From assembly GCA_934130405.1 (NCBI GenBank), contig CAKOXX010000002.1, positions 38,005 to 102,004 of the forward strand: a stretch of DNA of 64,000 nt, in the 5' to 3' direction. The notes below the pieces were generated by a model. It had not been told where the DNA came from. It saw only the letters and a list, made by a program, of their open reading frames with translations, and ran no database searches. A program made the position numbers and the translations under genes. The DNA is from an uncultured Bacilli bacterium (GTDB lineage Bacteria > Bacillota_I > Bacilli_A > RF39 > UBA660). Shown here one piece after another: positions 59,333 to 64,000 of this stretch. How positions within the stretch are numbered: position 1 is the stretch's first letter; the number at the start of each line of letters is the position of its first letter.

Positions 59333-60202
59333 ATGCGAGCTAGTAGGGAATTTGTAAGAAAGGTTATTAGAATAATAAGAAGACCAGATATGCGAATACT
59401 ACCGGGTCAGCTTGCTTTCTTTTTAGTTCTTTCAATGATTCCCTTGATTGCTTTAGTGGGAACGATTGGAAGTAGTTTAGGACTTAGTATTGCTTCTTTT
59501 AAAAGTGCGTTAGAGTCTGCTGTTCCAGATGCCGTAATTAATACTCTTTTTCCTAATGATGTAATAACAGGACTTAATTTTAATGTAACAGTGTTCTTTA
59601 TCGCCGCCTTTGTTCTTGCAAGTAATGGTGCTTATTCTTTAATTACTACTTCTAATCAAATCTACGAAGTAGAAGATAACAGCGAGATAAGAAGACGTGG
59701 CAAAGCGATTATTTTAACTTTCATTATGGTAAGCTTGTTATTTTTCTTAATTCTAGTACCTGTTTTTGGAGATACTTTAATATTGCTAGCACAGATTAAT
59801 CTTCATAATGAAAAACTAGCTAATCTGATTAAAAATATATATCATTTAGGAAAGTATCCATTTTCACTTTTCTTATTATATTTCAATATAAAGTTAATGT
59901 ATATCTTAGCTCCTGATAAAGAAATGACTTCTAAAGAGGTTCGACCAGGAGCAATGTTTACAGCGATATTTTGGTTGATTAGTTCAAAGATTTATGCTTT
60001 TTATGTTGAATACTTCTCACATTATGACTTGTTCTATGGAAGTATGTCAAACTTATTGGTATTACTATTCTGGGTTTATATCTTAGCTTATATATTTACT
60101 CTTGGTATGAGTCTTAATCAGGCGGGAGTTATTCAAGAGACGATTGAACTAAGACGAAGTGACCTCTTTAAGAAGAGTAAGAAAAATCAAGATATCTCGT
60201 AA
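59333..60202 (+). CDS. YihY/BrkB family membrane protein
   Basis: A 289-residue protein with six spans and family marks: LPGQLAFFLVLSMIPLIALV, ASNGAYSLITTSNQIYEVED and a C-terminal LLVLLFWVYILAYIFTLGMS. The function is not established; older names linked it to ribonuclease BN or serum resistance, and neither is supported. It starts 8 nt after the sensor gene. Its last 35 nt overlap the convergent VanY gene. Confidence 0.88.
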   Translation: MRASREFVRKVIRIIRRPDMRILPGQLAFFLVLSMIPLIALVGTIGSSLGLSIASFKSALESAVPDAVINTLFPNDVITGLNFNVTVFFIAAFVLASNGAYSLITTSNQIYEVEDNSEIRRRGKAIILTFIMVSLLFFLILVPVFGDTLILLAQINLHNEKLANLIKNIYHLGKYPFSLFLLYFNIKLMYILAPDKEMTSKEVRPGAMFTAIFWLISSKIYAFYVEYFSHYDLFYGSMSNLLVLLFWVYILAYIFTLGMSLNQAGVIQETIELRRSDLFKKSKKNQDIS

Positions 60203-61007
60203 AATATTCATCAAAGGTTAGGTTACTAGCCTTTATTTTTTTTGCTAATTTAACTCCTACAAAACGATAATGCCAAGATTCAAATTGATAACCAGTAATT
60301 GCTTCTTTTCCTTCAAGGTATCTTAAAATAAAACCATATTTGTAAGAATTAGCTAACATCCATTGATATTCTTTGGTATTAGTAAAACCTTCAAAAGAAT
60401 TGATAGAATTATCAACATCAACAACTAAACCAGTTTGATGATCAGAAAAACCAGGTCGTGCTGAATAAGTGTCAGCTTTACTAACACCATCATTTTCAAC
60501 ATACTTATCATATAATCTTTTCTGATAAGTATAACCACGATAAGCAGAGATTGCTCTAATAGTAAGACCTTCTTCGCTAGCTTTTTTCACTAATTCATAA
60601 AATTTATCTCTTGCTGATTTAACTAGATAAATACCTTCTCTAGCATAAGGTGCTTCTAACTCTACTAAATTATTAGGAACAAAATCTTCCCTTAGATAAT
60701 TATATTTATTAACTAAAGTATAAAAAGTATTAGTAAGTTTAGCTTCCTTAGTATTAGTATAAAAGGGTAAGTCAAGATTAAGATTAACTCTTGTAACAAT
60801 ATCTGCAACAGATAAATTACTATTTAACTTCTGATAATCTTGATATCTTTTAATATTATTATTTTTATAATAAGGAAGACATTTTGCTTCTTCGATAAAG
60901 TTTTTCTTTACACTAACTTCTTTTTTTACTGGTTTACTTAATAGTAAACTTAAAAATAAACTAATAGAAACAATAACTAAAATAATAATTAAAACTAACT
61001 TTTTCAT
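60168..61007 (-). CDS. VanY-type D-alanyl-D-alanine carboxypeptidase (M15B)
   Basis: A zinc peptidase that trims the terminal D-Ala of peptidoglycan stems. One N-terminal span anchors it outside the membrane. The domain has AYRGYTYQKRLYDKYV, the zinc motif ARPGFSDHQTGLVVDVD (His and Asp) and the catalytic Glu with the third ligand in FESWHYRFVG. It reads against the YihY gene, with a 35-bp tail overlap that changes no conserved residue. Confidence 0.92.
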   Translation of the reverse strand: MKKLVLIIILVIVSISLFLSLLLSKPVKKEVSVKKNFIEEAKCLPYYKNNNIKRYQDYQKLNSNLSVADIVTRVNLNLDLPFYTNTKEAKLTNTFYTLVNKYNYLREDFVPNNLVELEAPYAREGIYLVKSARDKFYELVKKASEEGLTIRAISAYRGYTYQKRLYDKYVENDGVSKADTYSARPGFSDHQTGLVVDVDNSINSFEGFTNTKEYQWMLANSYKYGFILRYLEGKEAITGYQFESWHYRFVGVKLAKKIKASNLTFDEYFTRYLDFSYSS

Positions 61008-61101
61008 AAAATCACCACTACTATATTATAAGAAAAGAGAAAAATAATAATTCATAAAATATATAATAACACATAGTTTTTAACAAGGAGTGATTTATTT
61101 A

Positions 61102-61764
61102 ATGAAGAAACTAGTAGTTAGCCTTTTAGTTATGTTGCTTTTTTGTCCTCTTATGGTAAAAGCTGAAGACCAAGCACTTATTCCTAATGCTAAGAATGGG
61201 GTTTTAATGGAAGAATCTACAGGTAAAATAATCTTTGAAAAGAATAAAGATGAGAAAGTAGCAGTTGCTTCTATGACTAAAATGGTCGCCCAGATTTTAA
61301 TTTTAGAAGCGATTGAAAAAGGAGAGATAAAGTGGACAGATAAAGTAACCGCTTCCAGCAATGCTTCTAGTATGGGTGGAAGTCAGATTTTCTTATCAAC
61401 AGGAGAAGTATTAACAGTAGAAGAAATGATGAAAGGTATTTCTATGGCTAGTGCTAATGATGCAACTGTTGCAATGGCTGAGTTTTTAAAAGGAACAGAA
61501 ATAGATTTTGTTAAAGAAATGAATAAGAAAGTAAAGTCTTTAGGACTTAAAAATACCCAGTTTAAAAACTGTACAGGTCTTGATGAAGAAGGGCATTATT
61601 CTACGGCTTATGATATGGCAATTATTGCAAAAGAGTTATTAAAGCATGAAGAGATATTAAAGTTTTCCTCTAAATATGAAGACTATTTACGTGTTGATAC
61701 TCCAAATAAATTTTGGTTAGTTAATACTAATAAAGTCGTATATAAATTTTACAATAATAGATGA
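61102..61764 (+). pseudogene. D-Ala-D-Ala carboxypeptidase (DacA-like, S11), truncated before the KTG motif
   Basis: A signal peptide (LVVSLLVMLLFCPLMVKA) is followed by the penicillin-binding fold: SMTKMVAQILILEAIEKG (active Ser and Lys) and SMASANDATVAMAE (SxN). The third motif, KTG, is missing because the frame ends at residue 220 with LVNTNKVVYKFYNNR. Intact homologues continue from this very place into the G-L-K-T-G segment and a C-terminal domain. An integrative element begins here, so the gene was most likely split by insertion. It is probably inactive. The ATG at 61102 has AAGGAG 11 nt upstream. Confidence 0.82.
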
Positions 61765-61909
61765 TTATAGTTAAACATAAATACTACTAGTATGGTATTT
61801 AAATTTAACAATAAATCTATTTTTTATTTACTTAAAAGAAAGTAATTATAATTAAACTGCATATTTTTCAAAGTGCTTATCTATACTTAATTAGAAAGTG
61901 GGGATAAGT

Positions 61910-62017
61910 ATGAAAGAAGAAGTAATCACGAGAAACATCCAGTTAGAAATAATGAAATTCTTTTTACAAACTAGTATTCCTAGAATTTTAAGTAGTACCA
62001 ATATCAAAACTATTTGA
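61910..62017 (+). CDS. Small ORF upstream of the serine recombinase
   Basis: A 35-residue frame (MKEEVITRNIQLEIMKFFLQ, then TSIPRIL) with AGTGGGGAT as ribosome site, ending 17 nt before the recombinase start. The FFLxTSIPRIL pattern resembles small helical proteins often found just before recombinases of Firmicutes integrative elements, usually longer. It may be a truncated form of such a protein. Confidence 0.55.
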   Translation: MKEEVITRNIQLEIMKFFLQTSIPRILSSTNIKTI

Positions 62018-62034
62018 GAATAGGAGAGATAGAA

Positions 62035-63504
62035 ATGGACGAAAGAATAATTACAGGTATATACATTCGTGTTTCAACTGAAGATCAAGCTAAAGATGGA
62101 TTTTCAATTCATGCTCAACGAGAAAAATTAACAAAATATGCTGAGGCAAATGATTGGGATATACACGATTATTATGTGGATGATGGTATTAGTGGTAAAA
62201 ATCTTGAAGGCAGACCAGAAGTAAAAAGAATGCTTGATGATGTAAAAAATGGAAAAATTAATAACATTTTAATTTATAAATTAGATAGATTGACTCGTAG
62301 TACTAAAGATTTAATATATTTAATTGAATTATTTGAAAAGCATAATTGTACTTTTAATTCTCAAACTGAAAAAATAGATACTTCTAATGCAGTTGGTAGA
62401 ATGTTTGTAAAAATAATAGGAATATTTGCAGAATTTGAGAGAGAAAATCTTGCTGAAAGAGTATCTTTTGGATATGAGCAAAAAACGAGAGAAGGAAATT
62501 ATACAAACACAAATGGCGTTTATGGATATGACTATATTGTTGGAGAAAAAGTTTTAGTTGTTAATGATCTTGAAAAAGAAATTGTTAATAGAATATTTGA
62601 TGAATATATAGATGGAAAATCATATTTAAAAATTGCAAAATTGTTTAATGCAGAAAAAGTACCTACTAAACGAGGTGGACATTGGGCATCTTCAACTATA
62701 AAGTCAATATTAGAAAATCCTTTATATTTAGGAAAAGTTAGGTATGGTGTTACGGAGAAATTAAAAGACAAAAGTTTTACTGTTGATGGAAATAATATTG
62801 AACCAATTGTTGATATTGATAAATGGAATAGAGCGAATTCAATAGTAGCAACTAGAAAACATTATTGTGTTAGAAGATATCCAAGTGAAAATTCTTATTA
62901 TTTTCATATAATAAAATGTGGAAAATGTGGAGGCAATATATCAGCAAGACAGCAAACGCAACATGGCAAGCTTTATATAACTTATAGGTGTAATAATTCT
63001 GCTAGGGGTTTTTGTGAATGTGGAGGATTTTCACATACGAAAGTAGAAGAAAGTTTTTTAAAGTATTTAGAGTCGTTAGAAATAATGAAACCAGATAAAA
63101 GTATAATGAAAGAAAATAAAGTTTTAAATGAAAATAAGAAAAAAATTCAAAATTTGAATAATCAAATTGCAAAACTGAATAATAGAAAGAAAAAAATTAG
63201 AACACAATTTATTAATGAATTATTAGGGATAGATGATTATAGAGAAATGAGTAATGAAATTGATAATTCATTGAAAAGTTTAAATACTAGTTTAAGTAAT
63301 ATTGAGAAAACTTTAAACGAAGAAAAGGAAGAATTTACTTTTGATGAAATAAAGGATTTAGTTTCAAATATAAAATTAAATTGGGAGTATTTAACTAATA
63401 AAGAAAAACAACAATTTTTAGAAAGATTTGTAGATAATATTCAAGTCACTAAAATGACTGATTCACAAGAATTAATAATAAATTCCGTAAAATTTAAGAG
63501 GTAG
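62035..63504 (+). CDS. Large serine recombinase (integrase)
   Basis: It catalyses integration and excision of the element. At 489 residues it has the three expected parts. The N-terminal resolvase domain has GIYIRVSTEDQAKDGFSIHA with the nucleophilic Ser, then DGISGKNLEGRPE and ILIYKLDRLTRS. The recombinase domain follows (IFDEYIDGKSYLKIAKLFNA). A zinc ribbon (IKCGKCGGNISARQ, YRCNN) leads into a long coiled-coil. The ATG at 62035 has AGGAGAG upstream; an earlier ATG-like start at 62014 overlaps the small ORF. Confidence 0.95.
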   Translation: MDERIITGIYIRVSTEDQAKDGFSIHAQREKLTKYAEANDWDIHDYYVDDGISGKNLEGRPEVKRMLDDVKNGKINNILIYKLDRLTRSTKDLIYLIELFEKHNCTFNSQTEKIDTSNAVGRMFVKIIGIFAEFERENLAERVSFGYEQKTREGNYTNTNGVYGYDYIVGEKVLVVNDLEKEIVNRIFDEYIDGKSYLKIAKLFNAEKVPTKRGGHWASSTIKSILENPLYLGKVRYGVTEKLKDKSFTVDGNNIEPIVDIDKWNRANSIVATRKHYCVRRYPSENSYYFHIIKCGKCGGNISARQQTQHGKLYITYRCNNSARGFCECGGFSHTKVEESFLKYLESLEIMKPDKSIMKENKVLNENKKKIQNLNNQIAKLNNRKKKIRTQFINELLGIDDYREMSNEIDNSLKSLNTSLSNIEKTLNEEKEEFTFDEIKDLVSNIKLNWEYLTNKEKQQFLERFVDNIQVTKMTDSQELIINSVKFKR

Positions 63505-63510
63505 TGATTT

Positions 63511-63723
63511 ATGAAAGAAATAATTTTAGAAAATAATAATTTAGATTTAAAAAATGGTGATTTTTATGTTTTTAACTTAATAAAGAAAAATAATACTTAT
63601 ATTGTAGAAAAAGTTTTATTGAAAGATAATAAAATAAAAATATTATCTTATTATGAATGTAATAATATGGAAGAAAGTTATTCAATATATAAGAATATTA
63701 CAACAAAACTAGATTTATTCTAG
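63511..63723 (+). CDS. Small protein of unknown function in the element
   Basis: A 70-residue protein with beta-like segments (DFYVFNLIKKNNTYIVEKVL, IKILSYYECNN). It starts 6 nt after the recombinase stop, with a GAGGTAGTGA site, so it is cotranscribed with it. I do not recognise it. Confidence 0.5.
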   Translation: MKEIILENNNLDLKNGDFYVFNLIKKNNTYIVEKVLLKDNKIKILSYYECNNMEESYSIYKNITTKLDLF

Positions 63724-63751
63724 TTTTTATTTTGCGAAAGAAGGTGTTTGA

Positions 63752-64000
63752 ATGTCAGTTTTTAAAATAGAAAAGAATAAAAATTATACAGTAATGAGTA
63801 ATTGTCACTTAAGAGATAAAAAATTATCATATAAAGCCAAAGGCTTGTTATCATTTATGCTGTCACTACCCGAAGATTGGGATTATTCACTTAATGGATT
63901 ATGTGCCATTAGTAAGGAAGGTCGAGATGGAATAAGATCTATATTAAAAGAACTTCAGGAACATCATTATTTAGAAATTGAAAAAGTTAGAGGAGATAAA
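63752..64000 (+). CDS. Replication-initiator-like winged-helix protein, cut by window end
   Basis: 83 codons are visible. The start MSVFKIEKNKNYTVMSNCHL is followed by KAKGLLSFMLSLPEDWDYSL and LKELQEHHYLEIEKVRGDK. This is the usual opening of helix-turn-helix proteins of phage-like or mobile-element replication modules (DnaD/replisome-organiser type). AAGGTG lies upstream of the ATG. The rest lies beyond base 64000. Confidence 0.8.
   Translation, partial: MSVFKIEKNKNYTVMSNCHLRDKKLSYKAKGLLSFMLSLPEDWDYSLNGLCAISKEGRDGIRSILKELQEHHYLEIEKVRGDK

Larger units (their letters stand above)
61750..64000 (+). mobile_element. Left end of an integrative element inserted in dacA
   Basis: Homology to DacA stops near 61755. 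From here on the genes are of mobile-element type: a 35-codon ORF, a large serine recombinase, a 70-codon ORF and a replication-initiator-like gene. The right end and the rest of dacA must lie beyond the window. The exact att core cannot be set from one end. The 61765-61909 gap shows no gene. Confidence 0.75.

Noticed and set aside
60168..60202. Antisense regulation between yihY and the VanY gene from their 35-bp overlap
   Set aside because: Short convergent tail overlaps are common in compact genomes, and no regulatory signal is visible there.
61102..61764. DacA truncation as a simple sequencing frameshift
   Set aside because: No frame in the next 150 nt continues the DacA homology (no KTG segment), and mobile-element genes start instead, so insertion explains it better.
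1..64000. Mycoplasma-type code (TGA as Trp), considered because of the low GC
   Set aside because: Several complete conserved genes end at TGA with the next gene starting at or over it (36169, 42283, 55225), and Trp is encoded by TGG throughout.

Overview
This is a 64-kb chromosomal window from an AT-rich Gram-positive-type bacterium (Bacillota), probably an uncultured host-associated member of the Bacilli. The evidence is very low GC by eye, AGGAGG-type ribosome sites, TTGACA/TATAAT promoters, LCP, sortase, VanY, VanZ and ScpAB proteins, a TagGH-like exporter and GatCAB. Many genes end at TGA (for example at 36169 and 42283), so the standard bacterial code is used, not the mycoplasma code. 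The taxonomic placement is inference.

Layout. 1-3.5 kb: end of a polysaccharide flippase, a VanZ-like protein, an LCP wall-polymer ligase and a secreted Cys-rich repeat protein. 3.6-6.5 kb: an Rpn-family nuclease with a decayed partial copy beside it, an RNHCP zinc protein and an unknown protein. 6.5-7.8 kb: scpA-scpB. 7.8-14 kb: a candidate small RNA, a TasA-like surface protein, a membrane protein, two unknown reverse-strand genes and tRNA-Leu(CAA). 14.2-17.2 kb: an EIIB-like protein without its cysteine, and pyruvate phosphate dikinase. 17.2-19.5 kb: a promoter, a tandem-repeat RNA and a terminator in front of a Fic gene, then an AAA ATPase (DUF4143 type) with operator-like 23-bp repeats. 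19.5-21.5 kb (reverse): an exported protein, a sortase and a membrane protein. 21.6-31 kb: a 1101-residue helical protein with a receiver-domain partner, a frameshifted Nudix/ATP-grasp fusion, rmlB, a membrane-anchored protein, a DUF4145 protein and a membrane-anchored SGNH hydrolase.

31-52 kb is a surface-polysaccharide region. It starts with an O-acyltransferase and a secreted GH25 lysozyme with long repeats. A tightly packed operon of fourteen genes follows (35.4-51.9 kb): ABC exporter (ATPase, permease), several GT2 glycosyltransferases, multi-spanning GT-C-like proteins, DUF2304, an EamA/SMR-like protein, UDP-galactopyranose mutase and GtrA. Together they would build a galactofuranose-containing polymer, export it by the ABC route and decorate it with lipid-linked sugars. 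LCP proteins would then attach it to the wall.

52.2-53.4 kb holds a second Rpn nuclease with an internal start site and a separate downstream gene for its C-terminal part only. 53.5-56.6 kb is gatCAB. 56.8-61 kb has a small membrane protein, a sensor with a degenerate GGDEF domain, a YihY protein and a VanY-type carboxypeptidase. At about 61.75 kb a D-Ala-D-Ala carboxypeptidase gene stops before its KTG motif. It abuts an integrative element with a small ORF, a large serine recombinase and the start of a replication-initiator-like gene, which runs off the right edge.

The strongest candidates for new biology are the repeat-RNA/Fic locus (17.22-18.1 kb), laid out like a type III toxin-antitoxin system but with a Fic protein in the toxin position, and the Rpn locus whose intragenic small protein also exists as a free-standing gene (52.2-53.4 kb).
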